From NCBI GenBank assembly GCA_016213505.1, contig JACRAF010000005.1, positions 1 to 64,000 of the forward strand: a DNA stretch of 64,000 bases. The letters are read 5' to 3'. Below are positions 33,828-41,652 of this stretch, piece by piece; positions within the stretch are counted from its first letter, which is position 1; every line of letters starts with the position of its first letter. The stretch comes from Devosia nanyangense. Its GTDB lineage: Bacteria; Pseudomonadota; Alphaproteobacteria; Rhizobiales; Devosiaceae. A model generated the notes under the pieces. The model was not told where the DNA came from. It did not search any database and was given only the letters and a program-made list of their open reading frames with translations. The translations under genes were made by a program, and so were the position numbers.

Positions 33828-34301
33828 CTACTCGGTGTAGTCCGCCAAGTTGGCCAGCGACGAGTTGAGCCCGGTCTGATGATCATCGGGGCTGATGCCC
33901 GGTGGTACGTCGGTGGCGCTCACCGTCACTCTCGTACCTCCTGCCTCCGGTACAAGGGTCCAGGTCATTGTCATCTCGCCGGCGAAGGCCGGATCGTCCG
34001 ACCGGAAGGTGAACCGCTGGACGATCTCCCGGTCTGCCACGAGGCTGACGAAGCGGCCCTCGACCAGATCGGAATCGGCGGAGGTCTTGCCCGGCGTCGC
34101 GTGCGACTTGTCCTTGAAGGTCAGTTCCATGCGGAAGGGGCCACCCGGCCGCGGATCGAAGTCCAGGATGCGGCCGGTCATGTTCGATGGCGGCAGCCAT
34201 TTGGCCACTGCCCCGGCGTCGACGAGTGCCGCGTAGACCGTGTGTGGCCTCGCCGCAATCTGGCGGGAGCCGCTATCGACGCGAAGCGACGCGTCGGTCG
34301 T
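33828..34301 (-). CDS. SRPBCC (AHSA1-like) protein, start codon apparently ACG
   Basis: The ORF with a normal start begins only at GTG 34206-34208 (126 residues), which lacks the first strand and helix of the fold. Upstream in the same frame the protein continues convincingly: SLRVDSGSRQIAARPHTVYA then ALVDAGAVAKWLPPSN, the usual SRPBCC N-terminus. The only start-like position is ACG 34299-34301 (ACG-ACC-GAC where M-T-D is expected), six bases after GAGGG; a TGA lies just before. The full form would be 157 residues. Either a non-canonical start, a start-loss mutation or a sequencing error explains it. It follows osmC by nine bases. Confidence 0.6.
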   Translation of the reverse strand, partial: TTDASLRVDSGSRQIAARPHTVYAALVDAGAVAKWLPPSNMTGRILDFDPRPGGPFRMELTFKDKSHATPGKTSADSDLVEGRFVSLVADREIVQRFTFRSDDPAFAGEMTMTWTLVPEAGGTRVTVSATDVPPGISPDDHQTGLNSSLANLADYTE

Positions 34302-34310
34302 TTCGGGCCC

Positions 34311-34736
34311 TCAGGACAGCAGCTTTGCGTCGATGGTCACGTTGATGGCGCCGAGCGCCTTGGACACCGGGCATTCCGCCTTGGCCTTGTTGGCCAGTTC
34401 GGTGAACTTCGCAGCATCGATGCCCGGGACCCTGCCCTCGACCGACAACGCGCTGCCGGTGATGCCTGTGCCGGGGATGAGTTCGACCACCGCGGAGACG
34501 TCGACCTGACCGGGCGTGCCGTTTTCGGCGAGGAAGGCGGAAAATTGCATGGCGAAGCAGCTTGCATGCGCCGCCGCGATCAGTTCCTCGGGGTTCGTGC
34601 CCGATTTGCCGGTCTCGTCGACGAACCGGCTCTTGTAGCTGTAGCCGAGACCCGCGAGCGCGCCGCTCTGGCTGCTGACGGTGCCGGCGCCCTGCTTGAG
34701 GTCGCCGGTCCACTGCGCGGTTGCTGAGTGCTTCAT
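34311..34736 (-). CDS. OsmC-family peroxiredoxin-like protein
   Basis: 141 residues of the OsmC subfamily: ATAQWTGDLKQGAGTVSSQS at the start, the two redox cysteines in AAHASCFAMQFS and KAECPVSKAL, and conserved Glu/Arg around them. It reduces organic hydroperoxides in the cytoplasm. ATG overlaps the yidD stop by four bases. The operon order is IscU-like, yidD, osmC, SRPBCC. Confidence 0.93.
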   Translation of the reverse strand: MKHSATAQWTGDLKQGAGTVSSQSGALAGLGYSYKSRFVDETGKSGTNPEELIAAAHASCFAMQFSAFLAENGTPGQVDVSAVVELIPGTGITGSALSVEGRVPGIDAAKFTELANKAKAECPVSKALGAINVTIDAKLLS

Positions 34737-35086
34737 TGCGTTTCTCCGTGATGATGAGGGGTGAGGGAGGGAATGGCCTGCCAGTCGCCGTAACGCCACG
34801 GCTTGTACCAATCTGCTCCCTCGGGCAACGCGTCGGGCACAGGATCGTATCCATGCGTTCCGCCGGGCCGGCAGCGATAGATCCGCGCCAGCCCCATCCA
34901 CCCCCCCGGCCAGAAGCCGAAGCGCCAGATGGCGTCGCGGGTGAACTCGGAGCAGGTCGGGGCGTGCCGGCAATTGCGGCCCATGAACATCGACAGCGAA
35001 TAGCGGTAGCCTTGGATCAGGACGTAGGCCGCGAGCTTGAACGGAAAGTCGACGATACGCCAGAACCAGCTGATGAACTGAGTCAA
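34733..35086 (-). CDS. yidD: Membrane protein insertion efficiency factor YidD
   Basis: 117 residues with the YidD core: YRYSLSMFMGRNCRHAPTCS, then EFTRDAIWRFGFWPGGWMGLARIYRCRPGG, including the conserved Cys residues and the GxxxGxxRIxRC motif. It is an inner-face membrane-associated factor helping YidC. The C-terminal His-rich tail (TPHHHGETQ) is unremarkable. In many genomes yidD is next to rnpA-yidC; here it is between an IscU-like gene and osmC, overlapping each by four bases. Confidence 0.95.
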   Translation of the reverse strand: MTQFISWFWRIVDFPFKLAAYVLIQGYRYSLSMFMGRNCRHAPTCSEFTRDAIWRFGFWPGGWMGLARIYRCRPGGTHGYDPVPDALPEGADWYKPWRYGDWQAIPSLTPHHHGETQ

Positions 35087-35535
35087 GTGACCGCCATAAC
35101 CGCTTGCCCGGCCTCGATCTTATCGAGCGCATCGGCGACGGCGTCGAACACCAGCAGGGTCGAAGTGTGGCGCGGCGCATAGTCCCGCACCGGCTCGAGA
35201 TACGCCAGATCGGCCCATTTACCTGTCGGCGGCGCGCCGGCGGCCTTGAGCATGGCCGTCATCTGCTCGCGAACAGCCCGGAATTCGGGGATCGGGGTGC
35301 CGACGATCCGGGTCGCGACGATCGCCGCGGAGGTCTGCCCCAGCGCGCAGGCCGAAAGCGTGTGTCCGTAGCCCGCGATCTTCCCGTCGCGCACCGCGAT
35401 ATCGACCTCGATCGAGGACCCGCAGACCCGGCTCACGCGGCGCGCGGTCGCGTCCGGCGAGGGCAACCGGCCCGGAATAGGTTGGTTTGCTGCGATTTCC
35501 AGGATCTTCTGGGAATAAAGATCGCTCAATTCCAT
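35083..35535 (-). CDS. IscU/NifU-like iron-sulfur scaffold homologue
   Basis: 150 residues of the IscU-like fold: RVCGSSIEVDIAVRDGKIAG holds the first Cys and YGHTLSACALGQTSAAIVA the second. The third Cys region of true IscU (HC....E...A) is changed here (LEPVRDYAPRHTSTLLVFD lacks Cys), so scaffold activity is doubtful. This divergent group commonly precedes yidD in alphaproteobacteria. ATG 35535 (MELSDLYSQKIL) is preferred to the frame start at 35544. Confidence 0.85.
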   Translation of the reverse strand: MELSDLYSQKILEIAANQPIPGRLPSPDATARRVSRVCGSSIEVDIAVRDGKIAGYGHTLSACALGQTSAAIVATRIVGTPIPEFRAVREQMTAMLKAAGAPPTGKWADLAYLEPVRDYAPRHTSTLLVFDAVADALDKIEAGQAVMAVT

Positions 35536-35555
35536 TGTGGTCACATGGGTGTTTC

Positions 35556-35585
35556 TTGAGGGGCGTTAGCCTCACCCTATATAGT
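35556..35585 (+). promoter_or_regulatory. Candidate folE promoter
   Basis: TTGAGG (35556-35561) and TATAGT (35580-35585) with an 18-base spacer. The start would be near 35592, giving a leader of about 95 nt before folE. Confidence 0.45.
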
Positions 35586-35591
35586 CAGCGT

Positions 35592-35686
35592 CCGGGCCGA
35601 TGTCAGCGTCACCGCAAACTGGCGTCCTACTGGTCCGGCATCTTTCGGGCGGCGCAGTGCGTTGTGCCCGAGGCAACGAGGAAGAA
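35592..35686 (+). promoter_or_regulatory. Structured folE leader with pseudoknot; candidate THF-II-type riboswitch
   Basis: CGGGC (35646-35650) pairs with GCCCG (35666-35670), while CGTTG (35660-35664) pairs with CAACG (35674-35678). The helices interleave, giving an H-type pseudoknot, or two exclusive hairpins. The second helix ends one base before the AGGAAG Shine-Dalgarno. A tetrahydrofolate riboswitch class (THF-II, folE motif) is known from alphaproteobacterial folE leaders; whether this leader matches its consensus cannot be checked here. Confidence 0.5.
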
Positions 35687-36310
35687 ATGGACGCCAGCGC
35701 CAAGCACAACGTCGCGTTATCTCTGTCTCCCAAAACCCTCGTCCGGCCGAGCCGGGAAGAGGCGGAGGAGGCCGTCCGCACGCTCATCGCCTGGGCCGGC
35801 GACGATCCGGCGCGCGAGGGCCTGCTCGACACGCCGCGGCGGGTCACTAAGGCGTATCGCGAGTTCTTCGCCGGCTACGAGGAAGACCCCCGGAAGATCC
35901 TCGAAAAGACCTTCAAGGAGGTCGGCGGCTACGACGACATCGTCCTGGTCAAGGACATCCCGTTCTCCTCGCACTGCGAGCACCACATGGTACCGTTCGT
36001 CGGCAAGGCGCACATCGCCTATTTGCCGCATGACGGGGTGGTCGGCATTTCGAAACTCGCCCGGCTGGTCGACGTCTTCGCCAAGCGCCTGCAGGTGCAG
36101 GAAGTGCTGACGGCGCAGATCATCGACGCCATCAACGAGCACCTCAATCCGCGCGGCGCCGCCGTGATGCTCGAGGCCGAGCACATGTGCATGTCGATGC
36201 GCGGCGTCCGGGCCCACGGCGCGATGACGGTTACGCAGCGCTTCACTGGGGTGTTCGCCGAGGAGAAGAGCGAGCAGGACCGGTTCTTCACGATGCTCCG
36301 GGGCCGGTAA
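35687..36310 (+). CDS. folE: GTP cyclohydrolase I
   Basis: 207 residues. The zinc and catalytic residues are in place: [19 protein letters not shown] (Cys, His) and [12 protein letters not shown] (second Cys), with [20 protein letters not shown] and [13 protein letters not shown]. It converts GTP to dihydroneopterin triphosphate at the head of folate (and queuosine precursor) synthesis. ATG 35687 follows GAGGAAG; the frame extends upstream into the structured leader but that part is not protein-like. Confidence 0.96.
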   Translation: MDASAKHNVALSLSPKTLVRPSREEAEEAVRTLIAWAGDDPAREGLLDTPRRVTKAYREFFAGYEEDPRKILEKTFKEVGGYDDIVLVKDIPFSSHCEHHMVPFVGKAHIAYLPHDGVVGISKLARLVDVFAKRLQVQEVLTAQIIDAINEHLNPRGAAVMLEAEHMCMSMRGVRAHGAMTVTQRFTGVFAEEKSEQDRFFTMLRGR

Positions 36311-36385
36311 GGGCTGCCTCCAACTCAACTGACAGGTCCTGACAAATCGGTGGCGTAGAGGTCTCGCGTCGAACAGGAGACCCCG

Positions 36386-36679
36386 ATGACCCAATCGCTC
36401 GAAATCGCAACGTTCAATCTCACCGCGGACGCCCAGGACTTCGCCGTCGCCAACACCGAGGTCACGGCCTGGCTGTCGCGGCAGCCGGGCTTCAAGTCCC
36501 GCCTGCTCGCCCGCAAGGACGACGGCTCTCACCTCGACCTCATCGTCTGGGACTCGCACGAGGCGGCAACCGCTGCGGCCGCCAGGATTGGCGAGATCAT
36601 GGGCCTCAGGGCGATGTCGATGATGGACCCGGCAACCGTGACCATGTCGCACGCAACAGTGCTCGCCAGCGCCGGCTGA
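36386..36679 (+). CDS. ABM-type dimeric ferredoxin-fold protein
   Basis: 97 residues. TEVTAWLSRQPGFKSRLLAR and HLDLIVWDSHEAATAAAARI fit the antibiotic-biosynthesis-monooxygenase/stress-responsive barrel fold. It has no obvious active site. A GGAG site precedes ATG 36386. It is two bases upstream of the WYL-type regulator and probably in its operon; it may be the protein whose substrate that regulator senses, which is inference. Confidence 0.8.
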   Translation: MTQSLEIATFNLTADAQDFAVANTEVTAWLSRQPGFKSRLLARKDDGSHLDLIVWDSHEAATAAAARIGEIMGLRAMSMMDPATVTMSHATVLASAG

Positions 36680-36681
36680 TC

Positions 36682-37380
36682 GTGTCGAAGGCGGCACGGC
36701 TCTTCAGCCTCGTCAACCTACTGCGCGGCCGGCGCAGCGCCGTGACCGCGTCGGATTTGGCGGCGAGCCTGGGCGTCACTGAGCGGACGATCTACCGCGA
36801 CATCGCCGGGCTGGCCGCAGCCGGCATTGCCGTCGACGGCGAACGCGGCGTGGGCTTTCGGCTGCCCAGGAGCTCGCACCTGCCGCCGCTGATGTTCGAG
36901 CCGGACGAGGCGGAGGCCATCGCGGTCGGTCTGCGCCTGGTGCGGGCGCTGACCGACCCGCAACTGGCCGAGGCGGCGGCCGCCGCCGAACGGCGCATGC
37001 GAGCGGTTTTGCCCGAGGCGGCCAAGCGGCGGCTGGAGACGCTGCCCTACCGGGTTCCCGTTCTCGAGAAGACCCGGGCCCTTAGGGAGCGGCATGCGCT
37101 GCTTCGCGGTGCAGCGGCGGCAAAGCTGAAGATCAGGCTCGACTACACCGACGGAGCCGGCGCCGCTTCCGAACGCACCATCTGGCCGCTGGCTCTGATC
37201 GGGATGGGCGAGCACTGGATCGTCCTCGCCTGGTGCGAAGTCCGATCGGCCTACCGGAACTTCAGGATCGACCGGATGCACAGGGTCGAGCTGTTGCCGG
37301 ACCAGTTCCAGACGACCGACACCATCAGCATTGGGCACTACTTCGCGACCGTGCTTGGGATCGACGATGCCGATCGATGA
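36682..37380 (+). CDS. HTH_11/WYL-domain transcriptional regulator
   Basis: 232 residues, GTG start. The N-terminal DeoR-like winged helix (LFSLVNLLRGRRSAVTASDL, then GVTERTIYRDIAGLAAAGI) is followed by a WYL domain (about 130-215; IWPLALIGMGEHWIVLAWCE replaces the WYL triad with W-I-V-L, and FRNFRIDRMHRVE-like YRNFRIDRMHRVELL is kept). This is the YafY/PafC-like regulator type. The DUF1801 pseudogene overlaps its last 14 bases. Confidence 0.92.
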   Translation: MSKAARLFSLVNLLRGRRSAVTASDLAASLGVTERTIYRDIAGLAAAGIAVDGERGVGFRLPRSSHLPPLMFEPDEAEAIAVGLRLVRALTDPQLAEAAAAAERRMRAVLPEAAKRRLETLPYRVPVLEKTRALRERHALLRGAAAAKLKIRLDYTDGAGAASERTIWPLALIGMGEHWIVLAWCEVRSAYRNFRIDRMHRVELLPDQFQTTDTISIGHYFATVLGIDDADR

Positions 37381-37723
37381 CGAAATCGACGAGTTACTGG
37401 CGGGATCGACCCGTCCCATTCGCGCCCTTGCCAAGGCGGTCATCGCCTCAGTCCGCCGACGCGCAGATCTGCAGCCCGCGGTCCGCTGGGGCTGACGTTC
37501 GGTGAATTTCCGCCACCCGGTCGCCAAGCACATCTGCGCCGTGTTTCCGATGAAGGACGAAGTGCTGCTGGTATTCGAGCACGGCCGGCTCTTGTCGAAC
37601 GAGTCCGGGCTCCTCGAAGGCGACACCCGGCAGGTCAGGACGATTCACCTGCGGCCCGGAACGCCACTCCCCGAGAACGCCATCGGGTTGCTGCTGGCCG
37701 AGGCCGTCGCCCTGCGCTCCTAG
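37367..37723 (+). pseudogene. DUF1801 gene interrupted by one in-frame TGA
   Basis: Starting at ATG 37367 the frame encodes MPIDDEIDELLAGSTRPIRA... to RADLQPAVRWG, then TGA at 37493-37495, then continues in the same frame as RSVNFRHPVAKHICAVF, DEVLLVFEHGRLL and RTIHLRPG to the stop at 37723. Both halves match DUF1801 (YdhG-like), where Trp is common at the interrupted position (GWRSxxxRHP). So a single TGG to TGA change explains it. The downstream GTG 37502 lacks a Shine-Dalgarno. Without the stop the protein would be 118 residues. It overlaps the WYL regulator gene by 14 bases, so the operon was intact until recently. Confidence 0.75.
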
Positions 37724-37803
37724 CGCGCGGCGACAGCAACCGCGATCAAGTCGCCAAATTTCGGGGATGGCATAGACTGGGGGCTTCGTGTGAAGGACCG
37801 CCC

Positions 37804-38646
37804 ATGTCAGCCATCGCCAAGACCGTCTGGCTCATCGAATCCCGCTTCAGGGATGCGCTGTCGCTCGACGAAATGGCGGAGCACGCGGGCGTGTCGCGGT
37901 CGCACCTGTCGCGCATCTTTCCCATCGCCACCGGCTATTCCCTCTCGGCCTACGTCCGCGGCCGCCGCCTGACGGAGGCGGCCAAGGTACTGGCGGATGG
38001 CGCGCCGGACATTCTCGGCGTGGCGCTCGATGCCGGCTATGGCTCGCATGAGGCATTCACCCGCGCCTTTCGCGAGCAATTCGCCCTCACACCGGACGAA
38101 CTCCGCAAGCGGCGCTCCCTCAACGCACTGCCCCTCGTGGAGCCTCTCAACATGGACAGCTACACCGAAGTCCGCCTCGCCCCGCCCAAGATCGAAGACC
38201 ACCCGGCGATGCGCCTTGCCGGTATCGGCCAGCACTACACCACCGCCACCCTGCACTCCATTCCCGACCAGTGGTCGCGCTTTGGCCCTTTGATCGGGCA
38301 GATGGTCGGGGACAAATCAGGCGACTCGTTCGGCGTCGTCGGCCGCATGGAAGGCTCCGATGGCGGGTTCGACTACTTCACCGCAGTCCCGATCGGGCCA
38401 GACCTCGAAATGGTCCCCGGGGTGACAGTGATGTCGCTCCCGGCCGCGCGCTATGCACGGTTTCGCCACCAAGGGCATATCTCGGACATCCGGTCGACCT
38501 GTGCGGCGGTTTTCGACGACGGGGTACCGGCACTCGGAGTCGAGACAGACCCGACCTATTTCAGTTTCCTCGAATATTACGGGGAAGACTTCAACCCGCA
38601 GAACGGGACCGGGACGGTCGAAATCTGGGTCGCGCTCAAGAAGTGA
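37804..38646 (+). CDS. AraC-family regulator with GyrI-like effector domain
   Basis: 280 residues. Two HTH motifs ([40 protein letters not shown]) occupy residues 1-105, and a GyrI-like/AraC effector-binding domain occupies 120-280 ([40 protein letters not shown]). DNA binding at the N-terminus and small-molecule sensing at the C-terminus give the Rob/SoxS-GyrI architecture. It likely senses hydrophobic cationic compounds, by family analogy only. Confidence 0.93.
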   Translation: MSAIAKTVWLIESRFRDALSLDEMAEHAGVSRSHLSRIFPIATGYSLSAYVRGRRLTEAAKVLADGAPDILGVALDAGYGSHEAFTRAFREQFALTPDELRKRRSLNALPLVEPLNMDSYTEVRLAPPKIEDHPAMRLAGIGQHYTTATLHSIPDQWSRFGPLIGQMVGDKSGDSFGVVGRMEGSDGGFDYFTAVPIGPDLEMVPGVTVMSLPAARYARFRHQGHISDIRSTCAAVFDDGVPALGVETDPTYFSFLEYYGEDFNPQNGTGTVEIWVALKK

Positions 38647-38656
38647 CGAAAGCGAT

Positions 38657-38678
38657 GGGGCGGTATATTTACCGCCCC
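38657..38678. promoter_or_regulatory. Perfect 9-bp hairpin directly before the hisI start codon
   Basis: GGGGCGGTA (38657-38665) and TACCGCCCC (38670-38678) form a perfect stem with loop TATT. The next base is the A of hisI ATG 38679. It lies 10 bases after the araC-type stop. No T run follows, so simple termination is uncertain; in a read-through transcript it would occupy the ribosome site of hisI. Confidence 0.6.
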
Positions 38679-39122
38679 ATGAGCACCTCCTTCGCCGATC
38701 CCGCCGCCCTCCCCCACGACCAGCTCGAAGAGGGCACCCTGTTCGCACCGCGTTTCGACGCGCACGGGCTGATCACCGCCGTCGCCCAGGAGGCCGGCTC
38801 CGGCCGCGTGCTGATGGTGGCCCACATGAACGCCGAGGCGCTGGCGAGGACCATCGCCACCGGCGAGGTCCATTACTATTCCCGCTCCCGCAAGGCGCTG
38901 TGGAAGAAGGGTGAAACCTCCGGCGAAATCCAGAAGCTGGTCGAACTCAGCACCGACTGCGACCAGGACGTGATCCTGCTCACCGTCGAACAGACCGGCC
39001 GCGGCGCCGCCTGCCACACCGGCCGCAAGAGCTGCTTTTACCGAGTGCTCGAGGACGGCGCCCTCACCGACACCGGTGAGCCGAGACTGTTCGACCCGAA
39101 GGATGTATATTCGACGCACTGA
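38679..39122 (+). CDS. hisI: Phosphoribosyl-AMP cyclohydrolase
   Basis: 147 residues, HisI domain only (no HisE fusion), as usual in alphaproteobacteria. Metal and zinc ligands are visible: [17 protein letters not shown] (CDxD) and [33 protein letters not shown] is the conserved front. Third step of histidine synthesis after HisE. ATG 38679 fits the family start but has no Shine-Dalgarno because a hairpin sits there; ATG 38655 would add MGRYIYRP and lies before the hairpin. It is separate from the other his genes. Confidence 0.95.
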   Translation: MSTSFADPAALPHDQLEEGTLFAPRFDAHGLITAVAQEAGSGRVLMVAHMNAEALARTIATGEVHYYSRSRKALWKKGETSGEIQKLVELSTDCDQDVILLTVEQTGRGAACHTGRKSCFYRVLEDGALTDTGEPRLFDPKDVYSTH

Positions 39123-39137
39123 AGTGGGAGCACGCCG

Positions 39138-39368
39138 TTGGACGAGCTAGACCGGATTACCCACATTCCAAATGTTATGGGCGGCAAGCCGACCATTCGC
39201 GGCATGCGCGTGACCGTTGGGATGATCGTCGGGCAAATCGGCGCCGGGCGGTCGATCGACGACCTACTGGACGACTATCCATACCTCGAGCGCGAGGACA
39301 TCCTGCAGGCATTGCGTTACGCGGCGTACCTGGCTGAGGGACGCGAAGTGGTCCTCGTGCGAGGTTGA
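39138..39368 (+). CDS. DUF433 antitoxin
   Basis: 76 residues: RITHIPNVMGGKPTIRGMRV and VGQIGAGRSIDDLLDDYPYL are the DUF433 pattern, a winged-helix-like antitoxin. TTG 39138 is the start, with GGGAG eight bases upstream. Its stop overlaps the toxin start (TTGA), so the two are translationally coupled. Confidence 0.92.
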   Translation: MDELDRITHIPNVMGGKPTIRGMRVTVGMIVGQIGAGRSIDDLLDDYPYLEREDILQALRYAAYLAEGREVVLVRG

Positions 39369-39736
39369 GGCTCATCCTCGACATGAACATGTCGCCGCGT
39401 CTCGCCGACTACCTTCGGGATGCCGGTTTCGATGCGCGGCACTGGTCATGGCTGGGACGAGCGGAAGCCACCGACGACACTATTGCTGCATATGCGGTGG
39501 CTGAGGCGTCGGTAGTCGTCACGCACGACCTTGATTTCGGCGCCATTCTTGCTGCCACCGCCGGCCTGTCTCCCTCGGTCGTCATCATCCGCGACGACGA
39601 CCTATCAGTCGCCGCGCTGGGAGAGAAACTGACAACGGTCCTCCTTGACCTCGCAGGTGAATTGGACACTGGCGCCCTGGTGATCGTCGATACGGCTCGC
39701 GTCCGGATTCGCATTCTTCCGCTCCGCCCTCAATAG
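39365..39736 (+). CDS. DUF5615 PIN-like toxin
   Basis: 123 residues with a PIN-like RNase fold: RLILDMNMSPRLADYLRDAG supplies the first acidic residue (Asp near 6), DARHWSWLGRAEATDDTIAA the second, and VVVTHDLDFGAI the third cluster, so the acidic active site looks complete. TTG start overlapping the antitoxin stop. This is the partner of the DUF433 protein. It ends inside the convergent slyX gene by seven bases. Confidence 0.9.
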   Translation: MRLILDMNMSPRLADYLRDAGFDARHWSWLGRAEATDDTIAAYAVAEASVVVTHDLDFGAILAATAGLSPSVVIIRDDDLSVAALGEKLTTVLLDLAGELDTGALVIVDTARVRIRILPLRPQ

Positions 39737-39939
39737 TGCGGCGGCGGTGGCTCCGGTGCTCCCGCCAGCGCCGGGTTGTCGCCGATCTCGCGCACCCGTT
39801 CCCCGAGATTGCCGACGAGGCGCCTCAGCGCCGCGATCTCGCTCCACTGCGCCGTGATGGTCGTGTTGAGGTCCTCGATCGCCTGCTCCTGGAAGGCGAC
39901 GGTGGTTTCGAGTTTTTCGAGCCGTTCGGCGTCGGTCAT
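39730..39939 (-). CDS. slyX: SlyX-family protein
   Basis: 69 residues: a coiled-coil helix (RLEKLETTVAFQEQAIEDLN, then TITAQWSEIAALRRLV) and the hallmark Pro-rich C-terminus ending PPPPHY. Function unknown. ATG overlaps the rhomboid stop by four bases (ATGA). Confidence 0.92.
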   Translation of the reverse strand: MTDAERLEKLETTVAFQEQAIEDLNTTITAQWSEIAALRRLVGNLGERVREIGDNPALAGAPEPPPPHY

Positions 39940-40685
39940 GGGTGCTTCCTTTCGAGCAGCGGCACCAGCAGCAGGCCGGTGAAGAACCCGGCAAGGTGGG
40001 CCTGCCAGGCGATCTGCACTGTCGCCCCGCCGAGCACCAGCGGCAGCAGCGGGACGATGCCGTTGAGGACGATCCACAGCAGCGAGAAGATGCGCGCCGT
40101 CGGATGGGCGAGCATTTCGCGCAGGGTCGCGAGCTTACGGCCGAGCATTCGGCGCTCGCCGGTCTCGGGATCGACCGCCACCACAGGCGGCTGGAAGACG
40201 AAGCGCACCGCCGCGCCGGTCAGCGCTGCAATGCCGCCCGAGGCACCGACCAGCACCTGCACCGCCGGCAGGGTCGTCGCGGCAAAGGCGAGCGCGCCCA
40301 TCACCGCACCGGCAAGGAACAGCACGAACATCTTGGTCGCGCCGTAGCGCTGCGCCACCGGGGTGGCAAAGATCGCGAGCCAGACCGAGTTGAGCAGGAC
40401 GTGCTCCCAGCCGGCATGCAGAAAAGCGTGCGTCACCGGCGTCCACAACAGCGGCAGCCAGCCGCCTTCCACATTGGTGGGATCGATCAGCCGGTACGGG
40501 ATAAATGCGAACCAGGTGAGCAGCGCCTCGCGGCCGCCATCGTTAAGAACCAGGCTGTCGGCGGCCTGAATGGCCAGCAAAAGCCCGCATAGCGCCGTCA
40601 CCGCCAGCGGCAACAGGAAAATCGGCTGGCGCTGTGGTTCGCTGGCAGGTCTTTGATCCGGCTCATGTTTTTCGTCGCCGCTCAT
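39936..40685 (-). CDS. Rhomboid-family intramembrane serine protease
   Basis: 249 residues, six or seven transmembrane segments. The catalytic Ser is in LVGASGGIAALTG (GxSG) and the His in WQAHLAGFFTGL; FLHAGWEHVLLNSVWLAIF carries the conserved His and Asn of TM2. A cytoplasmic-type insertion (PPVVAVDPETGERRMLGRKL) sits between TM segments. The partner slyX is coupled by overlap. A perfect CtrA-type box lies 72 bases upstream of its start, between it and the divergent PAS_5 gene. Confidence 0.94.
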   Translation of the reverse strand: MSGDEKHEPDQRPASEPQRQPIFLLPLAVTALCGLLLAIQAADSLVLNDGGREALLTWFAFIPYRLIDPTNVEGGWLPLLWTPVTHAFLHAGWEHVLLNSVWLAIFATPVAQRYGATKMFVLFLAGAVMGALAFAATTLPAVQVLVGASGGIAALTGAAVRFVFQPPVVAVDPETGERRMLGRKLATLREMLAHPTARIFSLLWIVLNGIVPLLPLVLGGATVQIAWQAHLAGFFTGLLLVPLLERKHP

Positions 40686-40756
40686 CGAGACTCCGTGTTT
40701 GCGGGCTTTGTCGCCCTGTCCCCGGTGTTATCCACACCACCCCCGAGACATTAACC

Positions 40757-40771
40757 TTAAGGAAGGATTAA
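40757..40771. promoter_or_regulatory. CtrA-like box, perfect TTAA-N7-TTAA
   Basis: TTAA at 40757-40760 and 40768-40771 with seven bases between, and a further TTAA at 40751. It sits between the rhomboid gene (leftward) and the PAS_5 gene (rightward). Confidence 0.6.
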
Positions 40772-40865
40772 GGGCGATTTCGCCGTGAACTTTTGTCACG
40801 TTGTGTCCGGCGGCGGGGCGACCTTTTCGGGCGCTTGCCAAGGCTTCGGATATAGGTTGGCGTCA

Positions 40866-41522
40866 ATGCAAAAACAGAGCACAAAAACGCTCTACGCGTA
40901 CTGGAATGCATTGCGCGGCTCGCGCAGCGCCCCCGATCGGCGCGACATCGACCCGACGAAGATTCGCGGTGCCCTCAGCAACACCTTCATCCTCGAGCTC
41001 AACGACGACCACGAGTTCGATTTCCGGCTCGCCGGCTCGCACCTCTGCTCGATCTATGCCCGCGAGCTCAAGGGCCGCTCGTTCACCCGGCTGTGGCACC
41101 CGCGCGACCGCGACGCCATGGAGACGCTGGTCCGCGCCGTCACCGAGGACAATGCGGTCGCCCTCGTCACCTTTTCGGGCATGACTTCGATCCACACCCG
41201 CATGTCGGTCGAGACCATCCTGCTCCCGGTTCGCCACAATGGCTCGACGCAGAGCCGTCTGCTCGGCGCCATGACCGCGGTCGACGATCCCTATTGGCTC
41301 GGCGTCCAGCCCGTGGTCGAGCAGCGCATCAGCGGCCTCAGGCTGATCTGGCCCGACGACAATTCGCTGGCCGAAATGGCGCGCGACATCGCCGCCTCGG
41401 TGCCGATGGACGTGGCCTTCGCCAGCGGCAACGGTTCGCCGCAGCCGATGTCGGCGACGGTGTTCGGCCGGCAGGCCCGGCGCTACGCCCACCTTTCGGT
41501 CATCGACGGCGGGCGCAACTAG
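40866..41522 (+). CDS. PAS_5 (DUF1457) domain protein
   Basis: 218 residues of the alphaproteobacterial PAS_5 family: TKTLYAYWNALRGSRSAPDR, RDIDPTKIRGALSNTFILEL, and FRLAGSHLCSIYARELKGRS. The C-terminal tail is disordered and ends VIDGGRN. No output domain, so it is probably a sensor partner. ATG 40866 is the family-like start. The next rightward gene is a PilZ protein, a frequent pairing in this order. Confidence 0.88.
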   Translation: MQKQSTKTLYAYWNALRGSRSAPDRRDIDPTKIRGALSNTFILELNDDHEFDFRLAGSHLCSIYARELKGRSFTRLWHPRDRDAMETLVRAVTEDNAVALVTFSGMTSIHTRMSVETILLPVRHNGSTQSRLLGAMTAVDDPYWLGVQPVVEQRISGLRLIWPDDNSLAEMARDIAASVPMDVAFASGNGSPQPMSATVFGRQARRYAHLSVIDGGRN

Positions 41523-41652
41523 TTCGCCCTGGCGGCACCCGCCCCGCGATGCCGCGTCGTGCTTTCCCGATTTTGCTCCGGAAACCCGAGACTTCGCGGC
41601 GATCCGCGCGGTCGTTCTCATATTCGGTTAACCAAAACTCGTTAGCGTCAGC

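Noticed and set aside
37493..37495. TGA read as Trp or selenocysteine by recoding
   Set aside because: The same genome uses TGA as a normal stop in many other genes here, and no SECIS-like hairpin is evident, so a nonsense mutation is simpler.
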